Source: Peribacillus simplex (GTDB lineage: Bacteria > Bacillota > Bacilli > Bacillales > DSM-1321). Taken from it: a stretch of DNA of 64,000 bases. The notes below the pieces were generated by a model that did no database searches, was not told where the DNA came from, and worked only from the letters and a program-made list of their open reading frames with translations. This document shows positions 17,836-26,819 of this stretch, piece after piece (the first letter of the stretch is position 1; each line of letters opens with the position of its first letter). The stretch is taken from positions 2,012,001 to 2,076,000 of the forward strand of contig NZ_CP126106.1 of NCBI RefSeq assembly GCF_030123325.1, written 5' to 3'. Both the position numbers and the translations under genes were made by a program.

Positions 17836-18579
17836 ATGAGATTGGAAAATAAAGTGGCGATCGTTACTGGGGGAGCAAGCGGGATTGGAGCAAGTACGGC
17901 TCAATTATTTGCAGAAGAAGGAGCAAAGGTGGTCATTGCCGATTTTGCTGATCATGGACAAGCTGTGTCAGAAGAGTTAAATGGAAAAGGGTATGATACT
18001 CTTTTTGTTAAAACGGACGTGACAAATGAAAATGACGTAAAGAATATGATTGAAGAGACAGTTAACAAATATGGAAAACTGGATATCATGTTTGCAAACG
18101 CAGGGATTGCAAGAGACGGAAACATCCATGAGTTAAGCTATGAGCAATGGCAAAAAACAATTGATATTAATTTATCCGGTGTCTTCCTATCCGATAAATA
18201 TGCGATAGAGCAAATGCAAAAACAATCTACAGGCGGCGCCATTGTCAATACAGGTTCCATCCATAGCCATGCAGGGAAACCGGGGGTAACAGCCTATTCT
18301 GCTGCGAAAGGCGGGGTCAAACTATTAACACAAACGTTAGGTTCGACTTATGCCAGAGATGGCATTCGTGTCAACGCAGTCTGCCCAGGATATATTGATA
18401 CACCACTTATTGCCCAAGCACAAGGTGAGATCAGGCAAGGTTTGATCGATTTACATCCAATCGGCCGTTTAGGCAGAGCGGAAGAAGTGGCGAAAGCTGT
18501 TCTCTTCCTTGCAAGTGACGATGCATCATTTGTTACAGGCACAAGCCTTATTGTAGACGGCGGTTATACGGCGGTATAA
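17836..18579 (+). CDS. SDR family oxidoreductase (paralogue)
   Basis: Second classical SDR, 247 residues, with TGGASGIG (11-18), Asp36, ANAG in place of NNAG (87-90), Ser141, Tyr154 and Lys158. It shares the N-terminus and layout of the preceding gene but differs widely, so the copies have different substrates or partners in one pathway. AAGGAGTG precedes the ATG. The pair ends with a long hairpin terminator. The divergent GAF-LuxR protein is the likely regulator. Confidence 0.9.
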   Translation: MRLENKVAIVTGGASGIGASTAQLFAEEGAKVVIADFADHGQAVSEELNGKGYDTLFVKTDVTNENDVKNMIEETVNKYGKLDIMFANAGIARDGNIHELSYEQWQKTIDINLSGVFLSDKYAIEQMQKQSTGGAIVNTGSIHSHAGKPGVTAYSAAKGGVKLLTQTLGSTYARDGIRVNAVCPGYIDTPLIAQAQGEIRQGLIDLHPIGRLGRAEEVAKAVLFLASDDASFVTGTSLIVDGGYTAV

Positions 18580-18641
18580 TAAGGGCACGTCTGGTTCTTT
18601 CAAATAGTCAAATTCGTTTTTGCGATATTTACATGGAATAT

Positions 18642-18706
18642 AGAGCTTCTTCCGTATGATGATTGGTGTCCGTATACACCAACCATACTGGAGGGCTTTT
18701 TTTTTT
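18642..18706 (+). terminator. Branched terminator after SDR pair
   Basis: An outer stem (AGCTTCTTCC-GTATG with CATAC-T-GGAGGGCT) encloses an inner hairpin GGTGT/ACACC and is followed by ten T. The 440-bp gap around it to 19019 otherwise holds only the promoter region of the wall hydrolase. Confidence 0.65.
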
Positions 18707-19019
18707 GCATGTAATTTTATGTCTATTGAGGATACTTTTAGACTTTTTTTTAGTGTGCGGCGATAAATAAGGCCAAACGGATAATTCGATTACAATCTAG
18801 ATCGCTTAATAGCTCTCTATAACTTTTATATACGTCCGGGTATCTCCCAGTAAGTATATACACCATTTCCTTCCTTTTTATATAAATTATATTTAGTTCA
18901 ATAATAAAAATGGAAGTAAATCCAATTAATAGTATTTTTATGTTAAAGTTGTAAAGTTGATATTTTATTACATAATTTCATTAGGAAGGAACAAAATCTG
19001 TTGATAAAGGAAGGGTTAA

Positions 19020-20219
19020 ATGGCGAAAAGAATATTACGTAGTATGTTGCTTTTATTACTAGGCATGGTTAGTTTTTCTTTTTTATCTGGCTTAAAAGTT
19101 GAAGCGGCAGATCGAGTGCATACTGTATCCTCTCAAGAAACGGTAGAATCGATTGCAGCGATCTATGATATATCGACAGAGCAATTAATGAATATGAATG
19201 GTTTACCGGATGGTAAGTTATATATTGGCCAGAAGTTAACCATTCAGACTGCTTATACTCCTTCGAACTATCAGTGGTCAGAGAGAGGGAAACAAATTGG
19301 GAATTATGCGAAATCTTTTACAGGATTTAAAAAAACGGCTGGAGAAGAGACACCTATCAAAGGGTTTGATTCTAGCGGATTGATTCATTGGGTACTTTCC
19401 CGACAAAAGGTGCCTATCGACCGTTTGTCAGTTGAAGGCTATTATAAGCAAGGAATGGATACAAATACGCCTAAGGCTGGAGATATTATATTTTTTCTGG
19501 AAAAGGGAAGTTCAAAAGCCGTGACCGCTGGGATCTATCTGGGGGGAAATCAGTTCATTAATTCTGGATACGGAGCAGAGACGGTTCAGGTGAGATCTAC
19601 CACAGAAAAATATTTTGCACAATACCAAGTCGAGTATAAAACGTATACACCAAAAGGAGAGCATGTCGTTCAAAATAATGAAACACTTAAAAGTATCTCG
19701 GATAATTACGGTGTATCGGTGGATACAATCAAAAAGCGTAACGCATTACCAACTGATGGCTTGATGCAGGGACAGTATCTTCAAATATACAGCAATCCCT
19801 TGTATCCATTTTATACAAATCAAGTGGCTTCCTATGATAAAGCTTATGATGTCATAAAGTATGCCTATACTCTACGTGGATTTACCTATGTTTTCGGAGA
19901 ATATGATCCGATGATTGGAATGGATTGCAGTGGTTTTATCTATTGGGCCATGAAGGAGCAGGGCATTTCCCTTAAACGTGGTTCGGCAGCGGACTACTAT
20001 TCCTCGCTGCCGAAACTCAGCGATCCAAAGGCAGGGGACTTAGTATTTTTCAGAGATACAGACTTAAGTCATGAGATAACCCACGTCGGTATTTATCTAG
20101 GGGATGGTCGCTTTATTCATACAACAAGGAATACTGGAGTTCATATATCTGATCTTACTTCAAGTTATTTTACTCAGAAGTTCGAAAGTTTTGGGCAAGT
20201 CCAAGTCAATATGGACTAA
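19020..20219 (+). CDS. Secreted LysM-NlpC/P60 tandem endopeptidase
   Basis: Cell-wall peptidase of 399 residues: signal peptide (cleavage near Ala29-Ala30), LysM 1 (about 33-76), NlpC/P60 domain 1 (about 85-205), LysM 2 (215-257), NlpC/P60 domain 2 (270-397). Domain 2 has the full catalytic set: Cys303 in MDCSGF, His355 in THVGIYLGDG and His367. Domain 1 keeps the fold but has Ser118 for Cys (FDSSG), Thr169 for the first His and Asn181 for the second, so it cannot be a Cys peptidase and probably binds wall or regulates. RBS AAGGAAGG. Cuts D-Glu-meso-Dap type bonds by family knowledge. Confidence 0.9.
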   Translation: MAKRILRSMLLLLLGMVSFSFLSGLKVEAADRVHTVSSQETVESIAAIYDISTEQLMNMNGLPDGKLYIGQKLTIQTAYTPSNYQWSERGKQIGNYAKSFTGFKKTAGEETPIKGFDSSGLIHWVLSRQKVPIDRLSVEGYYKQGMDTNTPKAGDIIFFLEKGSSKAVTAGIYLGGNQFINSGYGAETVQVRSTTEKYFAQYQVEYKTYTPKGEHVVQNNETLKSISDNYGVSVDTIKKRNALPTDGLMQGQYLQIYSNPLYPFYTNQVASYDKAYDVIKYAYTLRGFTYVFGEYDPMIGMDCSGFIYWAMKEQGISLKRGSAADYYSSLPKLSDPKAGDLVFFRDTDLSHEITHVGIYLGDGRFIHTTRNTGVHISDLTSSYFTQKFESFGQVQVNMD

Positions 20220-20289
20220 GATAGCCACGAGAGAGTTAGACTATTTGAATTTTCTAGTCATATTATTCACTTAAGGTTCACCTTAAACA

Positions 20290-20326
20290 AAATCCCGTAT
20301 ACTTATTGAATACGGGATTTGTGTTT
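20290..20326 (+). terminator. Terminator after NlpC/P60 gene
   Basis: Stem AAATCCCGTAT / ATACGGGATTT, nine-base loop, then a weak T-rich tail. The rest of the gap to 20543 holds no gene; a TTACGGGGCAG dispersed-repeat motif lies at 20429-20439. Confidence 0.7.
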
Positions 20327-20542
20327 GATCTTCTCCTTTAGTTGAAGAAGGAGGCACCATTAACGAACGTTTATGGTGAGAGCGTTTTTAAAAGTTTTCA
20401 CTTTATGACAGGTTAATTGAAATAATAATTACGGGGCAGAATAGCTCAATAAAAATGGGTATAAGGGTGTTCAATAGTTTGTGGAGTAAATGAAAATAGA
20501 GAATGTTATGGAGACTGATGATGTAAAAAAATATATCAAAAG

Positions 20543-20573
20543 AAAAAACCAGCTTTATTAGACTGGTTTTTTC
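20543..20573. terminator. Bidirectional terminator after dinB-like gene
   Basis: AAAAACCAG / CTGGTTTTT stem with flanking A and T runs, 25 bases beyond the stop of the minus-strand DinB-family gene. Confidence 0.75.
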
Positions 20574-20597
20574 ATCTTAATATAACACTTTGTTAAA

Positions 20598-21068
20598 TTA
20601 GTTTTTAAGACTTACATGTTCAATCATACGCTTCATTGCCTGAATTTGCCCCATATGAGTCGCTTCATGCATTAATGTTAAACCTGCAAGTTCTATAACA
20701 GTCTTACAACCTAGGAATGGTGTATCCAAATCTCGATCTAGCTGTTCAGGAGGAATTTGCTTTAAACGAGTTAATTGATCTTTCAACTGTACAACCAGCT
20801 CATCCATAGCAGGTATATTCCCTGTCCAATCAGCTGGTTTTGTGCCATTCCCAAACAATTCTATATAATTCGTGGGAAGATGTGTTGTTACATGCGGGAA
20901 ACCAAACATCGTTTGTTCTGTAATTGTCAAAACGTGACCAGTATGCCAATGAATTGTGTTATTAAAACCTTCTGGCTGCTTATCGGTTTGTTCCTTAGCA
21001 ATGGATTCTACATTCTTGATGAAGTATTCTCTTGTCATCTCAAATTGCTTAAATACAAGTTGATTCAT
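20598..21068 (-). CDS. DinB family protein
   Basis: A 156-residue four-helix DinB/YfiT-like protein, a fold with three metal-binding histidines. Candidates are IHWHTGH near 39-45 and MHEATHMGQ near 132-140. Members often act as bacillithiol- or mycothiol-dependent transferases, but this one cannot be assigned. I chose ATG 21068, which has GGAGAGAAAAAG upstream; an upstream Met would add ten residues without a site. It stands alone. Confidence 0.8.
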   Translation of the reverse strand: MNQLVFKQFEMTREYFIKNVESIAKEQTDKQPEGFNNTIHWHTGHVLTITEQTMFGFPHVTTHLPTNYIELFGNGTKPADWTGNIPAMDELVVQLKDQLTRLKQIPPEQLDRDLDTPFLGCKTVIELAGLTLMHEATHMGQIQAMKRMIEHVSLKN

Positions 21069-21553
21069 CTTTTTCTCTCCTCTCATTAACAAAAACATCC
21101 ATATTATACCAGTAAAAAACGGAAAAGAATATGGTTGAAACTTCCTGAAATTAGTTCTATGTCAACCGGTTCTTTTTCCACAATAGGGAGCGATCAAGAA
21201 TCGCTTTACTTATAGAACTTACGGGTGAGTTATTTTATTTAAGGCTCAATAAAAATAATAAATCCAATTGCACCCTTCCATTTTATTAGCATTCTTACAA
21301 AAATAAAAAAGTCCCATAAGTTTTTTTGTAATTAACTGAAAATTCAATATATCCTCTTTAAATACTAATTTATATTTGTTATACAATTGTAAAATTATAC
21401 ATCTTCATTTTCGGTATAATGGGAATTATTAGAAATTTATTGTGGTGTATGAATATTTACCAATAGGGAGCTATTCATTTCTTCAAAATTCTGGAATTTT
21501 ATCATAAGGGCGCTCTAACGTTCCCAGAAAGTTTGATGATTCCTGGAATATAA
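21069..21553. other. Intergenic, no gene seen
   Basis: AT-rich DNA with the DinB promoter on the minus strand and a dispersed-repeat motif (AACTTACGGGTGAG) at 21216-21229. No coding pattern or ribosome site was found before the nuclease relic. Confidence 0.35.
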
Positions 21554-21841
21554 GGGAGGCCACCCCTTACCCGAATGTATTCTAAATATGATTTAGTGCA
21601 GTATAACGCCAATAGAAAGGCGAAAGATGCAGTGTGTTCCAAACTAAGTAAGCCTAAAGGATATGAATGTGAGGAATTTCGATTTGCCACTTATGAAGGG
21701 GCTGGAACTGGAGATGTAAGACACTCTGTTTGATACATTCCGAAAGCAGCGAATAATACACATGGACGCTGGCTCGGTGCATGGTATGCATATGATCGGC
21801 TTTTGCACAAAGATCAATTTTATATTGGATTTAATGAGTAA
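21554..21841 (+). pseudogene. NucA/NucB-type DNase domain, broken by a nonsense codon
   Basis: Ninety-odd codons in one frame interrupted by a single TGA at 21731-21733. Before the stop: CSKLSKPKGYECEEFRFATY and EGAGTGD; after it: YIPKAANNTHGRWLGAWY and KDQFYIGF. This matches the NucA/NucB DNase domain found in secreted nucleases and as the tip of polymorphic toxins, where an Arg normally stands at the TGA position (CGA to TGA). The 5' part of the gene is missing, with only RGPPLTR before the domain, so a longer secreted protein or toxin once stood here. Family call from memory; decay is seen directly. Confidence 0.65.
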
Positions 21842-22336
21842 CTGTCGCTGTGTCGGTTGGATGAGACTTAAGAGTTTGTACCGAACCACGTATTTCCCTT
21901 TTTCTCTTGAATCGGCAGCCAGTGAGAGGTTGTTCACGCTCGCTATTGGGTGAAATTCCCGAATGTGCCCGCCGTATAGTTTTAGCAAAAATCAATGGTA
22001 CTTCCTCCTGAATAGAGTCCTCGATATAAGTACATCCATTGAAATCCTTTAGACTTATCAAGACTCAGTTAAAGATTGACAGCTATATAACTTTGGTGAA
22101 GAACGCCTGCTTTTTGGCTTAACCACCATACAAGGCTATTAAATCTTTAGCTTGGTAAATTGTTCGTCCTTTGAACAAATCTACTTTTTTGGCTAGTTCT
22201 GGAGACAAAGAGTGTTGTCAATTCCTGTGAACTACCCCTTAAATAAATGTCGAATGTAGTTATGATACCCTCAAAAGAATCAACTATTAGAAGTAATGTT
22301 TGAGGGTAAAGGTATTAAAAGGGAGGCTAATTGTTT
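21842..22336. other. Decayed intergenic DNA
   Basis: No intact gene. Several short frames on both strands have no ribosome site. The stretch lies between the nuclease relic and an MFS fragment and looks like eroded accessory DNA. Confidence 0.3.
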
Positions 22337-22459
22337 TTGAATATAATAGATATTGATCAATTGCTTTTAGCAACTGAAGAACTTGCTGAAGAGTCAATTC
22401 CATTTCATCTCGATGCATTTGATATTGATCAATTATTAGATAAAACGGATAACTGGTAA
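22337..22459 (+). CDS. Small acidic hypothetical protein
   Basis: Forty codons from a TTG (22337; TTG 22331 is an alternative) after AAAGGGAGG. The peptide is strongly acidic and contains the motif DIDQLL twice (IDIDQLLLATEELAEE and AFDIDQLLDKTDNW). I do not recognise it. Its place just after a nuclease or toxin relic makes an immunity or chaperone remnant possible, but that is a guess. Confidence 0.3.
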   Translation: MNIIDIDQLLLATEELAEESIPFHLDAFDIDQLLDKTDNW

Positions 22460-22494
22460 AGAAAAGCATACCCGAATGAAGTGAACCCAAAAAG

Positions 22495-22974
22495 ATGATC
22501 CCGGCAATAGCGTCGGTGGCATTCTATATTAACGCCGGTTATGTACTGGATAAAGTGAAAGTTCGTCGGGAAAAATGGATAGGGGGCTTTAGTGGCTTAG
22601 GTCTGGCATTATTCGTTTATCTCATGTTTCATGCAGAAACGGTTACGGGAGTTATCATCTATCAAACCATTATACCTATATTTTCCGCAGTCTTATCCAC
22701 TATTATTTTTAGTCTGCCGCTGAAGTATTTACCGGAAGCAATAGGAGGTACGGCATTGGGTGTGGTCAATTTAGGGATGCAAGTGGCTAGCTTCATCGCT
22801 CCTTTGACGATTGGTTTAGTCATAGACGCTTTCGGTGGTTCATTTAATGGAGCAGTTTGGTTATTGGTTTCATTCGGAGTCGTTTGTTTTATCGCTTTTA
22901 TGACCTTGAAATCGGGAAAGGAAAATTTCATGACTGAAAAAATGCAGGTCAATAGTGGAGTTCACATAAAATGA
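22495..22974 (+). pseudogene. C-terminal half of an MFS transporter
   Basis: The 159 codons encode five to six hydrophobic helices and a short tail. The pattern GYVLDKVKVRREK, LKYLPEAIGGTALGVVNLGMQ and GLVIDAFGGSFNGAVWLLVS is typical of helices 7-12 of major facilitator proteins. A functional transporter has about 400 residues, so the N-terminal half is lost; the sequence directly upstream is unrelated. A good terminator follows, as for a natural 3' end. Confidence 0.75.
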
Positions 22975-23055
22975 AATACTTCATTTTATTACTAATTATA
23001 AAAGTTTGTTAGTTAAAACAAACGCGTATATAGAGAGTGGAATAAGTCTCCTTGT

Positions 23056-23094
23056 AAGCCTGATGTTACTGAATTTCAGTAAACAAGGCTTTTT
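23056..23094 (+). terminator. Terminator after MFS relic
   Basis: AAGCCT...TTACTG / CAGTAA...AGGCTT interrupted stem followed by TTTTATTTTT. Normal 3' end of the lost transporter gene. Confidence 0.75.
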
Positions 23095-23100
23095 ATTTTT

Positions 23101-23319
23101 GGCCGCTTTTGCATAATTTATTGCTATTTACCAAGTGAAGCGGTGTGGTTGATTTCCCCTCCAGATGCTCGCTTTCCGCGGGGCGGGCGGTGAGCCTCCT
23201 CGGCGTAAACACCTGTGGGGTCTCACCTGTCCCGCTGCTCCCGCAGGAGTCTCGCACTTGCACTCCAATCAACCTTAAATCGTTTCGTTTTAAAAACAAC
23301 AATCTTTACGAAAAGAGCC
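23101..23319 (-). repeat. Long GC-rich repeat, copy 3 (left inverted arm)
   Basis: 219 bp that is almost the exact reverse complement of 25110-25328: about a dozen differences over the length by eye. The GC-rich core is shared with copies 1 and 2, but here similarity extends into AT-rich shoulders (GTTTTAAAAACAACAATC). Together the arms bracket the VOC and EamA genes. Confidence 0.85.
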
Positions 23320-23526
23320 TTATTTTTTTATACGACTTTAGCAATAATGTGCTGCAATTAATCTAAATCGTGGAGTGTTAAGACCTATTTCCGGAAAAAG
23401 GGAAATGCATGTACCAGTATCGTGAGTAAAGTCCTAAGGAAGCACTGAAATCTAAGTTTTTATTAATGTATAACTTTGGTAAAATTAGATTTTAAAACTA
23501 ACCAACATCTTTTAGGGAGGAAGCAA

Positions 23527-23913
23527 ATGAAGGTAAATAAAATACATCATGCAGCAATAATTTGTTCCGATTATGAAAAATCCAAAAACTTCTATGTCAA
23601 TATTTTAGGGTGCGATATCAAGAAGGAAACTTATCGGTCTGAAAGGAAATCATATAAATTGGATCTAATGGTCGGAGGGGAATATCAGCTGGAATTATTC
23701 TCATTTCCTGATAGCCCCCATCGTCTTAGTTATCCTGAAGCTAGAGGGCTTAGACATCTCGCTTTTGAAGTGGAAGATATTAATCAAGCGATTGAGGATT
23801 TAGAAAAAGAAAACATTTCAGTCGAACCTATCCGTGTTGATGAGTTAACAGGAAAAAGGTTTACCTTTTTTTGCGATCCGGATGATTTGCCTCTTGAAAT
23901 ATATGAAAAGTAG
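23527..23913 (+). CDS. VOC family protein (glyoxalase-like, YaeR/SMU1112c type)
   Basis: A 128-residue single vicinal-oxygen-chelate domain. KIHHAAIICSDYEKSKNFYV opens the first beta-alpha-beta module and GLRHLAFEVEDINQAIEDL the second; candidate metal ligands are His6, His75 and Glu124 (DLPLEIYE). GGGAGGAAGCAA precedes the ATG at 23527. It is one of two genes between the inverted repeats and precedes an EamA transporter by 237 bp. Substrate unknown. Confidence 0.85.
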   Translation: MKVNKIHHAAIICSDYEKSKNFYVNILGCDIKKETYRSERKSYKLDLMVGGEYQLELFSFPDSPHRLSYPEARGLRHLAFEVEDINQAIEDLEKENISVEPIRVDELTGKRFTFFCDPDDLPLEIYEK

Positions 23914-24150
23914 GGATTACAGGCAAAGAGGGCTTTAAGGCATGAAGTTTAATAGAAGGGATAAAACTTCAACAATTGAGGTAAACTCTTTTTTTAATTT
24001 GATTTCAACAGATGGATATGATGATTCCCATTGATAGGCCGATACTATTGAATTATCTCCACTTGTATTCCATATTTCGATGAGAGCTGAAATGATCAAC
24101 AGCTATAATATCTGTAGATCGGTCATTTAAATATGTCAGGAGATAAAAAA

Positions 24151-25035
24151 ATGAATGTTTACAAATTTACACTGTTGATACTTTTAACGACTTTTTTAAT
24201 GGGTTCTTCTTTTGCAGTGGTTAAAATGGGTCTGCCTTATTCATCCCCATTATTATTGGCAGCATTACGCTTCACACTTGCCGGATTCATAATGGCGATG
24301 ATCGTAATCTTTTTAAAAAGACCGCATCCAAACTCTAGAGGGGATTGGATTAAAATTCTTATTATCGGCACTTTTCAAACAGCCGGAGTAATGGGGTGCA
24401 TTTTCCTGAGTTTACGCACTATTACGGCAAGTGAATCCTCAATTCTTACATTCACGAACCCGTTGCTTGTTGTTGTATTCGGTACCATCTTTTCACAAAC
24501 ACGTTATAAACTATATCAATGGATTGGAGTTTCATTAGGATTAGTTGGAGTAATTATAACGATGGGGGCTCAACTTGAATTTAAGGTTGGCATTCTTTTC
24601 GGCATTCTTTCTGCTGTTTTCTGGGCCATTTCCACCATTTTGGCAAAAAAATGGGGAGCGATTTCCGATACATGGGTATTATCTGCTTATCAGATGCTTT
24701 TTGGCGGTTTACTGCTTTTACTTGGCAGCTTTATTCTTGAAAAACCTTTTTTCATAATGAATGGTCATTCGTTGTCCATTTTATTATGGTTAAGTATCAT
24801 GTCATCAATCGTGCAATTCGCTGTTTGGTATTACCTTTTACAAAAGAGTGATCCAGGAAAAACAAGTGCCTTTTTATTTTTGGCACCTTTCTTCGGAGTA
24901 TTATCAGGGTGGGCACTATTAGGTGAACCGATATACACTTCACTCCTTATCGGCGGACTGTTTATTATCATGGGCATCTATCTTGTTAATAGCAATTTCC
25001 AAAAGGAAAATAAATTTGTTAAAAGAGCTTTATAG
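24151..25035 (+). CDS. EamA/DMT family transporter
   Basis: Ten-helix drug/metabolite transporter of 294 residues built from two EamA repeats. FLMGSSFAVVKMGLPYSSP in the first and AVFWAISTILAKKWG in the second are the family hallmarks. An AGGAG site sets ATG 24151; a Met six codons earlier has none. Likely exports a metabolite or toxin. A terminator follows 55 bp later, overlapping the right inverted repeat arm. The minus-strand ArsR regulator beyond it may have been linked to it, but they are convergent. Confidence 0.88.
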   Translation: MNVYKFTLLILLTTFLMGSSFAVVKMGLPYSSPLLLAALRFTLAGFIMAMIVIFLKRPHPNSRGDWIKILIIGTFQTAGVMGCIFLSLRTITASESSILTFTNPLLVVVFGTIFSQTRYKLYQWIGVSLGLVGVIITMGAQLEFKVGILFGILSAVFWAISTILAKKWGAISDTWVLSAYQMLFGGLLLLLGSFILEKPFFIMNGHSLSILLWLSIMSSIVQFAVWYYLLQKSDPGKTSAFLFLAPFFGVLSGWALLGEPIYTSLLIGGLFIIMGIYLVNSNFQKENKFVKRAL

Positions 25036-25089
25036 TAATTGCATGGATCGTCCTAAGCTGCTAAGGACAGAAAATCCCTCATGAAAAAG

Positions 25090-25120
25090 AAAAGAGCCTC
25101 TTTACTTTTGGCTCTTTTCG
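25090..25120 (+). terminator. Terminator after EamA gene
   Basis: AAAAGAGCC / GGCTCTTTT stem with an eleven-base loop. Its right half is the outer edge of the long repeat, so the repeat border coincides with a terminator, as also seen at 23094-23101 and 11078. Confidence 0.7.
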
Positions 25121-25328
25121 TAAAGATTGTTGTTTTTAAAACGAAACGATTTAAGGTTGATTGGAGCGGAAGTGCGAGACTCCTGCGGGAGCAGCGGGAC
25201 AGGTGAGACCCCACAGGCGTTTACGCCGAGGATGCTCACCGCCCGCCCCGCGGAAAGCGAGCATCTGGAGGGGAAATCAACCACACCGCTTTACTTGGTA
25301 AATAGCAACAAAGTATGCGAAAACAGCC
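25110..25328 (+). repeat. Long GC-rich repeat, copy 4 (right inverted arm)
   Basis: Inverted partner of 23101-23319. Core landmarks: GAGACTCCTGCGGGAGCAG, GACCCCACAGGCGTTTACG, CCGCCCGCCCCGCGGAAAG. Confidence 0.85.
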
Positions 25329-25354
25329 TTACTTTTTCACGAGGGATTATTAAA

Positions 25355-26053
25355 TTATACCTCTATGCAAAAAACTTCCTTAAATCCTTCTTTCCCTTTA
25401 GACGTTACTTTTACTGCGCGAATAGATGGAACACGGACTATCCAGCCTAAATCAAAAAAATGTGTAAGGAGCCCATTTCCTAAAGCACCGCCAAGATGAT
25501 GGTGACGTTCACTCCAGTCTAAACATGAGTGCGAAAATGAACGGCGTTTTTTCCTTAAATCAAGTAAATCGATGCCGAATTCAGAAAAAAAATGATCTCC
25601 TTTGGATGTGACTGTAAACTCGCTCTCTTCTTTTTTCAAATATCCGGCTTTCAACATCGATTCAGTTATTTGGACTCCTAGTTTTCCTGCCAAATGATCA
25701 TAGCAAGTCCTTGCTCCCTTAAGCAATTTGGCTTGGCTTGATTGTTTTAAAGACCGAACTTCAGGAGGTGGGGAAATGGCCAGAAACGATTCTAAAATCT
25801 GCGCAATTTCTCCATTTGCTAGCTGATAGTAACGATGTCGTCCGTGCTTTTCAACTTTAACAAGGTTACCTTCCATTAATTTAGAAAGGTGAAAGCTGGC
25901 GGTTTGTGGTGTTATTACAGCCATCAATGCCAATTCACCTGCCGTATGAAAACGCCCATCCAGTAAACTTGCAAGAATTGTTGCACGTGACTTTTCCCCA
26001 AGAAGGGAGGCTACCTCCACCATATTTGGATTTATACTCAAAATAGTTACCAA
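25355..26053 (-). CDS. ArsR-type winged-helix regulator with C-terminal extension
   Basis: 232 residues. Residues 10-90 are an ArsR/GntR-like winged helix (LLGEKSRATILASLLDGRFH, ELALMAVITPQTASFHLSKL, KHGRHRYYQLA). The remaining 140 residues are longer than a normal ArsR protein and include a HTH-like second half with CYDHLAGKLGVQITESMLK and a His/Cys-bearing stretch (SHSCLDWSERHHHLGG) that could bind metal. Similar long forms are known in Bacillus (YdfF-like). It starts close to a plausible site in the minus-strand leader. Target unknown. Confidence 0.8.
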   Translation of the reverse strand: MVTILSINPNMVEVASLLGEKSRATILASLLDGRFHTAGELALMAVITPQTASFHLSKLMEGNLVKVEKHGRHRYYQLANGEIAQILESFLAISPPPEVRSLKQSSQAKLLKGARTCYDHLAGKLGVQITESMLKAGYLKKEESEFTVTSKGDHFFSEFGIDLLDLRKKRRSFSHSCLDWSERHHHLGGALGNGLLTHFFDLGWIVRVPSIRAVKVTSKGKEGFKEVFCIEV

Positions 26054-26371
26054 CCTTTCTACCGGTATTTTAGTTGAGTTTTAGTTTGAATAAGCTGAAC
26101 GCAAAGTAAATAGCATTAAAAGTATGTAAACTTATTTTTCTATTATACAGTACCGCTGCCCTGGTGATATTTTGTATATTCACGATTCCCGCTTTAAATA
26201 TATATTAAAAAGCGGAAACGGTTATTTTGCGTTAATTATTTCTTATTTCTTGCTTGTACTTCCTTTTTAATATCTTATAAAGCTTTCTATAAATAAGTAC
26301 AGGACTTAACAGGTACATGACCTGATAAAGAAACCGCCGAACTAATGGCTGAAGCTCTGAAAATTCTTTAA
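26054..26371. other. Intergenic, no gene
   Basis: Holds the ArsR-type gene promoter (minus strand) and AT-rich DNA. No gene pattern was seen before the IS110 relic. Confidence 0.3.
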
Positions 26372-26640
26372 GGCTGGATATGGTCATTTTAGAATTTACA
26401 GGGCATTAAATTCTCTGGAGAAAAAAGGGATTCTATATATCTTATCAAATCCGATCATTTCTCATCAGGTAAACAATTCCAGTTTGTGGAAGGCGAAAAC
26501 ATACACAATCGATGCGAACCAGTTGAGTGCTGTATTACAAAGGTGAACCTCAAAAATTAGAGGAATTCAGAGCTTTTAGACCTTCGCAATTTGTTAAGAC
26601 AACAGTAAATCATAACGAATATGCTTGTGGAAGTTAAACA
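26372..26640 (+). pseudogene. Decayed IS-A (IS110 family) transposase fragment
   Basis: About 270 bp alignable to the middle of the IS-A transposase gene (34830-35110 and 51105-51385): TGGTCATTTTAGAAT, TTCTATATATCTTA, CAATCGATGCG, AGGTGAACCTC, CTTTTAGACCTTCG match in order. Many substitutions, small gaps and frame breaks make it non-functional. No ends are left. It shows that IS-A has been in this chromosome for a long time. Confidence 0.75.
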
Positions 26641-26819
26641 GAAGAAAGACTGTCTATCCTTTGGATAAGCGTTTTTTAATGAAGTATATTCTTTGTGAAC
26701 TAGGCATACATTTTTACAAGCTCACTAACAGGAAATGTTCCTTAATAGTCTTGGAATAAATACCGGTGAATAGTCCCTTTTTGTCGAATTTAGTAGTCAA
26801 ATAGGAGGGAATGAAGAGT

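Noticed and set aside
23093..23366. Protein-like frames across the GC-rich repeats (also at 25102-25450)
   Set aside because: Present in both orientations only because the repeat lacks stops; they start in repeat DNA without ribosome sites.
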